From Bradyrhizobium sp. (GTDB lineage: Bacteria; Pseudomonadota; Alphaproteobacteria; Rhizobiales; Xanthobacteraceae), in assembly GCF_004799405.1 (NCBI RefSeq), contig NZ_SSMW01000151.1, forward strand, positions 62,001 to 126,000: a stretch of DNA of 64,000 bases. The letters run 5' to 3'. The first letter of the stretch is position 1; each line of letters opens with the position of its first letter. Below, one piece after another: positions 33,699-42,474 of this stretch. The translations under genes and the position numbers were made by a program. The notes beneath the pieces were generated by a model. It was given only the letters and a program-made list of their open reading frames with translations, did no database searches and was not told the origin of the DNA.

Positions 33699-35007
33699 CC
33701 TTCCGAAATACGGCGACGGCGTTTGCCTGGCGCGGATGGCGTTGCTGCTCGACGCGTTGTCGGTGGATCGCGCTCGGCTGCGACGCATGTCGGTCGTGGT
33801 GACCGGCTCCAACGGCAAAGGCAGTACCGCGGCGTTCTCCGCAAATATCGCCCGCGCCTACGGCTTGCGAACCGGCCTGTTCACTTCGCCGCACTTGTTT
33901 CGTTTCAACGAACGCTTCCAGGTCGACGGCACCCCGATCTGCGACGATGCACTGAAGCGACTGGTGGCGCGCGTGAAAGCCGCTATCGCGGAAATTTCGC
34001 AGCGCTGCGGCGAAAGCTTCGGCGCGTTCGAAGCGCTGTTCGCGCTGGCCTGCCTGCACTTTCAGGACAGCCAGTGCGATTTTGCGGTGTTCGAGGCCGG
34101 TATCGGCGGCCGCTATGATCCGGTGCGTCTGGTCGGCGCGCGCTTTACCTGTGTGACGTCGGTCGACTACGAGCATGTCGAACTGCTGGGAAACACGCTG
34201 GAACTGATCGCTTCCGACAAGAGCGACGCCTGCGCTGCCGGCGGCAGCATTGTCTATGGCGAGAATTGCCGAAAGCTGCGGTCGCATCTGCTCGAATACA
34301 ATCGCCATCGCGAGATCGCCTCGCTGTTTGTGCGCGACGACATCAGGGTCGGCGGTGAAACCGTCTCGACCACCGGGCAGCGGTTCGACTTCCGGTTCGA
34401 GGCCTGGAGATTCCAAACGCTCGAGATCGGCCTGCCGGGCGCATTCCAGTTCAACAACGCGGCCATCGCCATCGCGCTGTTCCTGCTCTGGCTCGGACAG
34501 GCGCGGCCGAAACAAAAATCTGCGACGATCGAATCCGCCGTGCGATCGGGCCTCCGCGACACCCGTTGGCCCGGGCGGCTCGAGGTCATCCACCGCGATC
34601 CGCTCACGATCATCGACGTCGGCCACACCCCCGACGCCATCCGGCAATCGCTTGCGAGCCTCAAGGCGATTCATGGCGCCGACAACTGGCTTCTCGTGAT
34701 CGGCATTTCCAGCGACAAGAAAGCGACCGAAATCGTCGGCGCGCTGGCGCCATCGTTCGACACCATCGTCTGCACCACGGCGCGTCACAAGGGCGCCGAT
34801 GCCGGGCGCATTGCGGAGGCGGCGCGGAAAGCCAATCCGCATGCAGACATTGAGGTCGCGGCAACCATCGAGGCCGCGGTCAGCCTCAGCCGCACGCTCG
34901 CCACCTCGCGGCGACGGAGGATTTATGCGGCCGGCGGATTATTTTCGGCCATCGAATACGCAACCGTCGCGCGCGGTGGACGCGCGCAGGATCTGAATTT
35001 CTTTTGA
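33691..35007 (+). CDS. Mur-ligase-family enzyme, FolC/MurE-like
   Basis: Mur-family ligases form amide bonds by ATP-driven acyl-phosphate chemistry. The 438-residue product has the P-loop TGSNGKGST (38-46), FTSPHLFRFNERF (64-76) as in FolC, EAGIGGRYD (135-143), SDKS near 175, NN at 255-256 and WPGRLE (293-298). The C-terminal domain motif is DVGHTPDA (309-316), which is closer to MurE's DYAHTPDA than to FolC's DGAHNP. Folate synthesis is therefore not assured. The GTG start overlaps the ATP-grasp stop by 8 bases, so the two are translationally coupled. This supports a joint two-step ligase pathway. Confidence 0.85.
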   Translation: MFDLPKYGDGVCLARMALLLDALSVDRARLRRMSVVVTGSNGKGSTAAFSANIARAYGLRTGLFTSPHLFRFNERFQVDGTPICDDALKRLVARVKAAIAEISQRCGESFGAFEALFALACLHFQDSQCDFAVFEAGIGGRYDPVRLVGARFTCVTSVDYEHVELLGNTLELIASDKSDACAAGGSIVYGENCRKLRSHLLEYNRHREIASLFVRDDIRVGGETVSTTGQRFDFRFEAWRFQTLEIGLPGAFQFNNAAIAIALFLLWLGQARPKQKSATIESAVRSGLRDTRWPGRLEVIHRDPLTIIDVGHTPDAIRQSLASLKAIHGADNWLLVIGISSDKKATEIVGALAPSFDTIVCTTARHKGADAGRIAEAARKANPHADIEVAATIEAAVSLSRTLATSRRRRIYAAGGLFSAIEYATVARGGRAQDLNFF

Positions 35008-35083
35008 CGCCGTGAACGGTCGATCCAGCGCGTTAACGGCGCGTTAACCATGACCGACCGATGGTTCCGTACCGGAGCATCGC

Positions 35084-35359
35084 ATGACCGACATATCGTC
35101 CGTGACCTCGTCTGCAGCCGCGATGGTGGCAAAACAGGCCGCCGGCCTGAACAAGGCCGCGAGCGCGGCAACGACGAGCTTCGCCGACACCCTGTCCAGG
35201 GTCGGACGCGCGGTCGGCATCAAACCCAGGACAGGCTTTCCCAGGACAGGCTTTACGGCCGGTCCGACCTATGAAGCCGGCACCCTGGCCGGTCAGACCA
35301 AGGCGGCCTTCAGCCACACGCTTGGCGCGACCCAAGCCGCGCTCGGCATCAAGCCCTGA
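35084..35359 (+). CDS. Small alanine-rich protein, unknown
   Basis: This 91-residue protein has no signal peptide or membrane segment. The N-terminal half is an alanine/serine-rich likely helix (SSAAAMVAKQAAGLNKAAS). The middle reads VGIKPRTGFPRTGF, and the C-terminus ends LGIKP, so GIKP occurs twice. A perfect in-frame 15-bp tandem duplication (35225-35239 and 35240-35254) creates the doubled RTGFP. It follows the Mur-ligase gene by 76 bp on the same strand. I do not recognise the family. Confidence 0.6.
   Translation: MTDISSVTSSAAAMVAKQAAGLNKAASAATTSFADTLSRVGRAVGIKPRTGFPRTGFTAGPTYEAGTLAGQTKAAFSHTLGATQAALGIKP
35225..35254 (+). repeat. Perfect 15-bp tandem duplication inside a small gene
   Basis: CCCAGGACAGGCTTT occurs twice back to back and keeps the reading frame, adding five residues. 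It suggests a recent slippage event. Confidence 0.95.
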
Positions 35360-35362
35360 AAG

Positions 35363-36289
35363 CTAGTTACTCGCTCCTTCGGTATCGTCGAGCGCCTTGA
35401 AGGCGTCCTCCAGTTGCGGCGACATCGCGACGTTGAGCCGCTCGCCGGTGGGCAGGCGCGACATGAACCATTTGTTGTAAAGCGGAATCAGGTCGTGATT
35501 CGAACCCAGCTTGCGGAAGGCGCGTTCGACCACCGCGGTCAATTGCGGCTCGCCCTTGCGATACATGATGCCGTAGGGGTCGTAGGACAGGTAATCGCCG
35601 GTGACGCGAAACTTGTCCTGCGACTTGTGCCGCGCGATCAACCCGTACAGCAGGATGTCGTCGGTCGCGAACGCGTCGGCCTTGCCGTCCACCAGCATCT
35701 GGTAGGATTGCTCGTGATCCGGCGACGCCACGATATTGAGGCCGAGCGCGAACTTCTTGTCGACGGCGTGCATGGCCTGTTCGTTGGTGGTGCCTTTGGT
35801 GACCACCACGGTCTTGCCTTGCAGGTCTTTCGGGGCCGAGATGGTCGAGGCCTTCGGCACCATCAGCTTGGTGCCGGCCACGAACATCAGAGGTGAGAAC
35901 GCCACCTGCTTGCCGCGTTCTGCGTTCGCCGTGGTCGATCCGCATTCGAGGTCGATCTTGTTCTGCACCACCGCGGGAATACGGTCGTCCGAGGTGACCT
36001 TGACGTATTCGATCTTCAGATTGGCATCGTCGACCTCGACGCCGATCTCATCGACGACGGCCTCGCAAAGCTCGAGGCTGTAACCGATCGGCCGGTTGGC
36101 CTGATCGAGAAACGAGAATGGCGGCGAGCTTTCGCGATAACCCAGGCGCACGACATGGGTCTGCTTGATATTGGCGAGCGTCGGGCTAAGCCCCTCGCCG
36201 CCGGTCTGGGCCGTCGCAGCCGTTGCCAGCAGACACGCTACCAGCAACAGGCCGCCACCCCAGATCGATCGCCTCGAACCTTGGCGCAT
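35363..36289 (-). CDS. Glutamate/aspartate-type amino-acid-binding protein
   Basis: This 308-residue periplasmic binding protein has a signal peptide (LLLVACLLATAATA-QT) and the SBP_bac_3 fold. VRLGYRESSPPFSFLD, GYSLELCEAV, DLECGSTTANAERGKQVAFSP and DGKADAFATDDILLYG match GltI-type glutamate/aspartate binders. GGAG sits 6 bases before the ATG. No ABC permease or ATPase follows. Instead it begins 12 bp after the stop of a dicarboxylate/amino-acid symporter gene, and the two appear to form one transcription unit. Confidence 0.9.
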   Translation of the reverse strand: MRQGSRRSIWGGGLLLVACLLATAATAQTGGEGLSPTLANIKQTHVVRLGYRESSPPFSFLDQANRPIGYSLELCEAVVDEIGVEVDDANLKIEYVKVTSDDRIPAVVQNKIDLECGSTTANAERGKQVAFSPLMFVAGTKLMVPKASTISAPKDLQGKTVVVTKGTTNEQAMHAVDKKFALGLNIVASPDHEQSYQMLVDGKADAFATDDILLYGLIARHKSQDKFRVTGDYLSYDPYGIMYRKGEPQLTAVVERAFRKLGSNHDLIPLYNKWFMSRLPTGERLNVAMSPQLEDAFKALDDTEGASN

Positions 36290-36301
36290 GCATCGCTCCC
36301 G

Positions 36302-37597
36302 TCAATGGCCGGCCATCGCGGGAATTTCGCCGGGGATCATATCCGGCGGAACGGCGTCGTCGGGTCCAAGCGCGTGCTCGGGCGCCAGTTCGCCTTCCCA
36401 CTGCGCCACGACGGAGGTGGCGAGCGAGTTGCCGATCACGTTGGTGGCGCTGCGTCCCATGTCGAGGAAGGTGTCGATCCCCATGATCATCAGCAATCCA
36501 GCCTCGGGAATGCCGAACTGACTGAGGGTCGAGGCGATCACCACCAGTGAGGCGCGCGGAACGCCGGCGACGCCCTTCGAGGTAATCATCAAGGTCGCCA
36601 GCATCGCCAGCTGGGTGCCGAGCGACATTTCGATGTGGTAGGTCTGCGCGATGAAGATACTGGCAAAGGTGCAGTACATCATGGTGCCGTCGAGATTGAA
36701 CGAATAGCCGAGCGGCAGCACGAAGCTCGAGATCCGCGGCGACGCCCCGAACCGGTTGAGGCCCTCCAGGGTCTTGGGATACGCGGCCTCCGAACTGGCG
36801 GTCGAGAACGCGATCATCAGGGGTTCGCGAATCAACCGCAGCAGGTGGCTGTAGCGCGGCCCGATGACCACAAAGCCGACGACGACCAGGATGGCCCACA
36901 GGAGCATCAGCGACAGATAGAAGCCGCCCATGAACACGACGAGTTTCCAGAGCACCAGCAAGCCGTTCTTGGCCACCGTTGCCGTGATCGCCGCCCATAC
37001 CGCGAGCGGCGCGAACAGCATGACGTAACCTGTCACCTTCAGCATGATGTGGCCGAGGTCGTCGATCAGCTCCAGCATCCGCTTGGAACGCTCCGGCATC
37101 GCGCCCAGCGCGACCGAGAAGAACACCGCGAACACCACGATCTGCAGGATCTCGTTCTGTGCCATCGCATCCGCGATCGAGGTCGGAATCAGATGGGTCA
37201 GGAATTTCTCGATCGAGAACGCCGACACCGGCAGGCCGGTCGATTGCGCCTTGTCCGGCAGGGTGCCCGGGAAATTGGCGCCCGGCTGCAGCAGGTTGAC
37301 CATCACAAGGCCAAGCAGCAGCGACACGAACGAGGCGCTGACGAACCAGCCCATGGTCTTGGCGAAGATGCGCCCGAGCCTGGCGCCGCTGCCCATATGG
37401 GCGATGCCGCCGACCAGGGTGGCGAACACCAGAGGCGCGATGATCATCTTGATCAGGCGCAGGAACAGCATCGCGATCAGGTTTACGTCCGCGGCGATAT
37501 CCGCCCTTATGTCGGGAAGATAGTTGAAGACCAGCGTTCCCATCACGATGCCGAGCCCCATCGCGATCAGGATGTATTGCGTAAACCTGTTGGACAT
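36302..37597 (-). CDS. Dicarboxylate/amino acid:cation symporter (DAACS family)
   Basis: This secondary transporter takes up C4-dicarboxylates or glutamate/aspartate with protons or sodium. The 431-residue product has eight membrane helices and two re-entrant loops. The family motifs are LIKMIIAPLVFATLVGGIAHMG, FSTASSEAAYP (serine-rich loop), SFVLPLGYSFNLDGTMMYCTFASIFIAQ and SKGVAGVPRASLVVIAS. The ATG at 37597 fits homologue length. The open frame runs 101 codons further upstream but overlaps the divergent reductase gene's leader. DctA and GltP types are hard to tell apart by eye. The neighbouring amino-acid-binding protein favours an amino acid. Confidence 0.9.
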   Translation of the reverse strand: MSNRFTQYILIAMGLGIVMGTLVFNYLPDIRADIAADVNLIAMLFLRLIKMIIAPLVFATLVGGIAHMGSGARLGRIFAKTMGWFVSASFVSLLLGLVMVNLLQPGANFPGTLPDKAQSTGLPVSAFSIEKFLTHLIPTSIADAMAQNEILQIVVFAVFFSVALGAMPERSKRMLELIDDLGHIMLKVTGYVMLFAPLAVWAAITATVAKNGLLVLWKLVVFMGGFYLSLMLLWAILVVVGFVVIGPRYSHLLRLIREPLMIAFSTASSEAAYPKTLEGLNRFGASPRISSFVLPLGYSFNLDGTMMYCTFASIFIAQTYHIEMSLGTQLAMLATLMITSKGVAGVPRASLVVIASTLSQFGIPEAGLLMIMGIDTFLDMGRSATNVIGNSLATSVVAQWEGELAPEHALGPDDAVPPDMIPGEIPAMAGH

Positions 37598-37808
37598 TTT
37601 CTTACCCCCGTAAGTTTGACTGCCGGCGAGTTTGGCAGATTTTGAGGGCGACGCAACACGCTTCGAACATCCGATGCGTTTGCCACAATGTTCCCGTTGT
37701 GGAATGGACGTGCGCCGACTAGCGTCGGGCATAGCGCACAATGTGTGCAGTTGCGCGTTTCGCGCGCGGTCAATTGCATCAGGAACGGCCAGATCGGGAG
37801 GGAATGCC

Positions 37809-38810
37809 ATGAATGACAATGTCAATCGGCAGGTTTTGCTGGTCGAAAAACCGGCCGGGAAACTTGGACCCGAGCATTTCAAGATGTCGCAAGCAGCCAT
37901 CCCGGAACCAAAGGACGGCGAAGTTTTGGTGCGGGTGCGCTATATTTCGCTCGACGCCGCCAACCGGGCCTGGATGCACGGCGCGACCTATCGCGCGGCG
38001 GTCGAGGCCAACACCGTGATGGCCGGCGGCGGCATTGCCGAAGTGGTGTCGTCGAAAGCGCCGGGTCTTGTGCCGGGCGACATCGTGTTCGGCGATACCG
38101 GCTGGCAGGACTACGCAGCGCTACCGGCGAAGCACCTGAGCAAGATGCCGAGGGTCGAGTCGATGACGCATCTTCTCAGCGTCTACGGCATCGCCGGGCT
38201 GACCGCCTATTTCGGCCTGCTCGATGTCGGCAAGCCAAAGGCCGGCGAAACCGTGGTGGTTTCGGCCGCCGCCGGCTCGGTCGGATCGATCGTCGGCCAG
38301 ATCGCCAGGATCAAGGGCTGCCGCGTGGTCGGCATCGCCGGCGGCAAGGACAAGTGCCACTGGCTCACCAGCGAACTCGGCTTCGATGCCGCGGTCGACT
38401 ACAAGGACGGCGCGGTCTTCAAGGCGCTGAGGGCCGCAGCACCGAAGGGCATCGATGTCTATTTCGACAATGTCGGCGGCGACATCCTCGAAGCGTGCCT
38501 CGCGCAGATGAACAATCGCGGCCGTATCGCCTGCTGCGGCGCGATCTCGCAATATGACGGCGTGCCGTCGACGACCGGGCCGCGCGGCGTGCCCGGCCTG
38601 ATCGTGGTCAAGCGCCTCATCATGCAGGGCTTCATCGTGATGGACTTCATGGACCAGCGCGGCGAGGCCTTGAGCGACCTGCAATCATGGGTCTCTGCCG
38701 GAAAACTGAAGGTGCAGGAAGACGTCATCGACGGCCTGGAGAACACGCCGAAGGCGCTGATCGGACTGCTGGCCGGCGAAAACCGCGGCAAGCGGATGAT
38801 CAAGGTGTAA
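37809..38810 (+). CDS. NADP-dependent oxidoreductase, MDR family (leukotriene B4 dehydrogenase/CurA-like)
   Basis: This 333-residue reductase has the medium-chain dehydrogenase fold without zinc ligands: VRVRYISLDAANRAWMH, AGGGIAEVVSSKAPG, SVYGIAGLTAYFGL, and the NADPH motif VVSAAAGSVGSIVGQIA with VVGIAGGKDKC. VYFDNVGGDILEACL is typical of enone reductases. It would reduce activated double bonds of enones. GGGAGGG precedes the ATG at 37809, so the longer upstream frame is not used. It diverges from the symporter gene. Confidence 0.92.
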   Translation: MNDNVNRQVLLVEKPAGKLGPEHFKMSQAAIPEPKDGEVLVRVRYISLDAANRAWMHGATYRAAVEANTVMAGGGIAEVVSSKAPGLVPGDIVFGDTGWQDYAALPAKHLSKMPRVESMTHLLSVYGIAGLTAYFGLLDVGKPKAGETVVVSAAAGSVGSIVGQIARIKGCRVVGIAGGKDKCHWLTSELGFDAAVDYKDGAVFKALRAAAPKGIDVYFDNVGGDILEACLAQMNNRGRIACCGAISQYDGVPSTTGPRGVPGLIVVKRLIMQGFIVMDFMDQRGEALSDLQSWVSAGKLKVQEDVIDGLENTPKALIGLLAGENRGKRMIKV

Positions 38811-38943
38811 TTTCAAAATCCCGCGGCCGCAAAATCGCCGTCAAATTTGCTGACTGACGCCCGCCAATTCGGTATTCTGCAACCAGGCCCCGCTGATAGG
38901 GCCGAATGCGGTTCCGGGGCGTTCCAGGAAGGTTATCGTTCAG

Positions 38944-40947
38944 ATGCTTCTCGCACGCCGCTTTAGTGCTGCGACGGTGTTGCTGATCGCGAGTGGATGT
39001 TTCATCCTGCTTCTTTCGATCATGGGGTCCCCGGCCGAAGCGGCATCCGGCAGCTGCGGTGACGTGGCCGAACTCACGGTCTTGCCCTCGCCGATCACGC
39101 CATGGAAAGGCGCGCCGCTGCGCGTGATGATCGTCACCGAAAAACCGCTGCAAGGCGTGTTTTCGCTGATTGCGCCCGATGGCAGCGTCGCGGCCAGGTC
39201 GCCCGACCGGCACGGCGGATCGCCCTATTCCTGGTACGCCGAGGTCGCGACGCCGGTCGCGGGCACCTGGCATGCGGCGCTGGCGCTCGACGACATGCCG
39301 GCGGAATGCAGCACCATCACGCACGACATCGCCGTGAGCGCCCGCAAGCCGGATCCTCCGCGCACCCCGCCGGGAAGCTTCTGGCAGGTGCGCAGTAGCT
39401 GGAACCACACCACCGAATCGCTGTTTTCGGTGTGGATCGAGAAGCTGTTCGACGCGCCGCCCGACCAGGATCTGTCCTGGAAAGTCTGGCAGGACGTGCT
39501 GCGCGATCAGTCGCGCAATTTTCTGTTCAACTATCTGGGCGCCGGCGAGGACACCCCGAAGAACGGCCTTCGTCCCGACTGCGCCGATTTCGTCTACTTC
39601 CTGCGGGCCTATTTCGCCTACAAGATGGGGCTGCCGTTCGGCTATTCGAGTTGCTCGCGCGGCATGGCCGGCAAGCCGCCCAAATGCTCGCAGTGGTTCG
39701 ACATCGAGCATCCCGAGCTGACGCGTCCACCGCCGCCGCCCGATCAGGACATCGCCTCGGCCACCGCCGCCGCTCCTCCGACGGCGCCAACGCCCAGGTT
39801 TATGGGGTTGTTTGGCCGGTCGCAGCCGGACGAGCCTGCCGTTGCGCCGGCCGCCAAGTCAGCCCCGCCGAAGCCGAAGCGCCCGACGACGTTCGGCGAA
39901 TATTTGCGGGACGTCGGCGACGTCGTCCACACCGGCGCCGTGCGCGTGGTGGCGAACGACGACAACACCGATTTCTACACGGTCCCGCTGACCCAGCAGA
40001 CGCTGCGCCCAGGCACGGTGTACGCCGATCCCTACGGCCACGTTCTGATGCTGGTGCGTCGCGTGCCGGAACAGAACGGCACGCCGGGCGTCTTCCTCGC
40101 CGTCGATGCCGAGCCCGACGGATCGATCACGCGCAAGCGCTTCTGGCGCGGCAATTTTCTGTTCGTGCACGATGCTGCGCTCGGCAGCCCCGGCTTCAAG
40201 CACTTCCGCCCCATCCTGCGCGACAAGAACGGTCCGCTGCGGCGGCTGACCAATGCCGACATCGCCAGGAACCCGCAATACGGCGATTTTTCGCTCGATC
40301 AGTCGCAGATGAGCCCGGAGGATTTCTACGATCGTATGGACGACGTGATGTCGCCCGAGCCGCTCGATCCGGTGAAGGCGATGACGGACGCCATCGCGAG
40401 CCTCAACGAGCAGGTCAAGACCCGCGTCACCTCGGTCGAAAACGGACGAAAATATCTGGAGAAGCAACCCGCCGAGATCGGGATGCCGAACGGCGCTTCG
40501 ATCTTCGAGACCACCGGCGCGTGGGAAGACTACTCGACGCCGGCGCGCGATTTCCGTCTGTTGATCGCGATCGATGTGGTCCGCGGATTCCCCGATCGCG
40601 TGGCGCGGCGTGCGGCGCGCTACGCGATGCCCCCGGGCAAGAGCATCGAGGACGTCAAGAGCGAATTGCAGGGCGTGCTCGTCTCCGAGCTCGCCTCGCG
40701 CAAAATATCCTATACCCGCAGCGACGGTTCGCAGTGGACGCTGTCGCTCAAGGACGTTCTCGACCGGACGGTGGATTTCGAAATGGCCTACAATCCGAAC
40801 GACTGCGCCGAGCTGCGCTGGGCAGCACCCGCCAACAGCGAGGAGGCGTCGACCTGCAAGCGGCACGCCCCGCAGGCGCAGACCGCGAAGATGTCGTCGG
40901 ATTACCGCGGCTGGTTTCGCGAGCGGCACTGGCCGACGCACGCTTAG
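38944..40947 (+). CDS. Large secreted protein with NlpC/P60-like Cys/His features, unknown function
   Basis: This 667-residue exported protein has a signal peptide (residues 1-34, cleavage near AEA-AS). A beta-rich domain (about 40-135) precedes a probable papain-like region. PDCADFVYFLRAYFAYKMGLPFGY places Cys213 at a helix start, and VYADPYGHVLMLVRR places His366 on a strand. VDAEPDG with Asp388 could complete a triad. A low-complexity proline/alanine segment (262-312) splits the two halves. This layout resembles NlpC/P60-type amidases or peptidases, but I cannot name a family. AGGAAGG lies upstream of the ATG. A branched-chain-type transporter operon follows 187 bp downstream. Confidence 0.7.
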   Translation: MLLARRFSAATVLLIASGCFILLLSIMGSPAEAASGSCGDVAELTVLPSPITPWKGAPLRVMIVTEKPLQGVFSLIAPDGSVAARSPDRHGGSPYSWYAEVATPVAGTWHAALALDDMPAECSTITHDIAVSARKPDPPRTPPGSFWQVRSSWNHTTESLFSVWIEKLFDAPPDQDLSWKVWQDVLRDQSRNFLFNYLGAGEDTPKNGLRPDCADFVYFLRAYFAYKMGLPFGYSSCSRGMAGKPPKCSQWFDIEHPELTRPPPPPDQDIASATAAAPPTAPTPRFMGLFGRSQPDEPAVAPAAKSAPPKPKRPTTFGEYLRDVGDVVHTGAVRVVANDDNTDFYTVPLTQQTLRPGTVYADPYGHVLMLVRRVPEQNGTPGVFLAVDAEPDGSITRKRFWRGNFLFVHDAALGSPGFKHFRPILRDKNGPLRRLTNADIARNPQYGDFSLDQSQMSPEDFYDRMDDVMSPEPLDPVKAMTDAIASLNEQVKTRVTSVENGRKYLEKQPAEIGMPNGASIFETTGAWEDYSTPARDFRLLIAIDVVRGFPDRVARRAARYAMPPGKSIEDVKSELQGVLVSELASRKISYTRSDGSQWTLSLKDVLDRTVDFEMAYNPNDCAELRWAAPANSEEASTCKRHAPQAQTAKMSSDYRGWFRERHWPTHA

Positions 40948-41134
40948 CGGTTGGCGCACGTTGCCGTGGACGCGGCGGGGCGTCCAGCCGGCGCGCGGTG
41001 TTTACGGCAGCCAATATTCTTGCGTTTCGGCGTGGCGCCAGCACGCCAGGCGCTTGACATCGCTGCCCGCTCCCCCTGTGATGGCGGCCAACAAAAAACA
41101 AGAAACACAATGCACAATTTCCAGGGAGGCTTTA

Positions 41135-42445
41135 ATGCCAGTGCGTAAGGCTGCCCGCCTGTTTGGCGGGCTGATGGTCGCGGGTGCGATGCTGGGGATA
41201 GCGGTTTCCGCCCAAGCCCAGGACAAGAAGATCAAGATCGGCGTCATCTTCGACCTGACCGGCCCGCTCGCGGGTGGCGGTTCGGAGCTGGAATATATCG
41301 GCGCCAAGATCATGCTCGACCAGTACGTCAAGACCGGCGTGGAAGGCTACAAGGTCGAGGCGGTCTATGCCGACGCCCAGAGCAAGCCCGATGTCGCGAT
41401 CAACGAGTCGGTGCGCCTGCTCGAGCAGGAAAAAGTCGACATGTTGCTCGGCTTCTTCTCGTCGGCGCAATGCGTGCCGGTGGCCGCGCGCGTCGAGCAG
41501 CTCAAGAAATTCATGTGGATGACCACCTGCATTTCCTCGGGCGTGTTCGAGAACAAGAATTACAAATATGTCTTCCGGCCGCAGGCCAGCGGCGATCAGT
41601 TCGGGCTGATGACGATGGACTTCATCGCCCAGAACTCGCTGTCGAAGTTCGGCAAGGAACCCAAGGACCTGCGCGTCGCCATCATCCACGAAGACGGCGC
41701 CTACGGCGTCGACGTCGCCAAGGGTAACGAAGCCGGCGCCAAGAAGGCCGGCTTCAACGTGGTGCTGAAGGAAGGCTATTCGGCGACCGCTCCCGATCTG
41801 TCGGCGCTTGTCACCAAGCTGAAGCGGGCCCAGCCGGATGTGATTTTCCACACCGGCTACAATCCCGACATCACGCTGTTGTTCCGGCAGGCGCGCGAAC
41901 AGGGCCTGAAGTTCGGTGCCATCGTCGGTCATGGCGCGGGTTACGGCGTCTACGAGAAGCTGAAGGAAGGCCTCGGCCCCGACGCCAATTACATCTTCGA
42001 CACCGATCCGATCTCGATCTGGCTGGCCAATCCCAAGGGCCTCGATCCAAAGCTGTTGCCCGTCATCAAGATGGTCGGCGACGAGTTCGACAAGATAAAG
42101 CCCGGCGTCGCCATCCGCTCCGCCCATGTCGGCATTGCCGCCTCGAACAGCTATGTGTTCCTCAACGACGTGCTGCCGCGCGCGATCAAGAAATACGGCG
42201 GCGTCGATCCCGACGCCCTGCGCAAGGCTGCGATGGACACCGACATTCCCGAAGGCGGCACCATGCTGGGCTTCGGCGTCAAGTTCTACGCCGAGGGTAC
42301 CGTGATGGCGGGCCAGAACGAGCGTTCGTTCCCGGTCGTCATTCAGTACATTGACGACAAGTCCTATGTGGTATGGCCGAAGGGCCAGGCGGCTCGCGAG
42401 CCGGTGCTGCCGCTGCCGGCCGGCACCACCTACAGCTACAAGTAG
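41135..42445 (+). CDS. Branched-chain-amino-acid-type ABC transporter binding protein
   Basis: This 436-residue periplasmic binding protein has a signal peptide (cleavage near AQA-QD). It has the Peripla_BP_6 fold: KIGVIFDLTGPLAGGGSELEYIGAKIML, SVRLLEQEKVDMLLGFFSSAQC, YVFRPQASGDQFG and AQPDVIFHTGYNPDITLL. Homologues carry branched-chain amino acids, amides, urea or aromatic acids, and the ligand here is not known. CAGGGAGG precedes the ATG at 41135. The longer open frame upstream overlaps another gene and is not used. It is the first gene of a five-gene operon. Confidence 0.9.
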   Translation: MPVRKAARLFGGLMVAGAMLGIAVSAQAQDKKIKIGVIFDLTGPLAGGGSELEYIGAKIMLDQYVKTGVEGYKVEAVYADAQSKPDVAINESVRLLEQEKVDMLLGFFSSAQCVPVAARVEQLKKFMWMTTCISSGVFENKNYKYVFRPQASGDQFGLMTMDFIAQNSLSKFGKEPKDLRVAIIHEDGAYGVDVAKGNEAGAKKAGFNVVLKEGYSATAPDLSALVTKLKRAQPDVIFHTGYNPDITLLFRQAREQGLKFGAIVGHGAGYGVYEKLKEGLGPDANYIFDTDPISIWLANPKGLDPKLLPVIKMVGDEFDKIKPGVAIRSAHVGIAASNSYVFLNDVLPRAIKKYGGVDPDALRKAAMDTDIPEGGTMLGFGVKFYAEGTVMAGQNERSFPVVIQYIDDKSYVVWPKGQAAREPVLPLPAGTTYSYK

Positions 42446-42474
42446 GCGGTTCTGAACCGACGGAAGGGACCGCC

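Noticed and set aside
33691-35007. Straight annotation of the Mur-type ligase as FolC
   Set aside because: The N-terminal motifs fit FolC, but the C-terminal substrate motif does not, and the coupling to an ATP-grasp gene points elsewhere.
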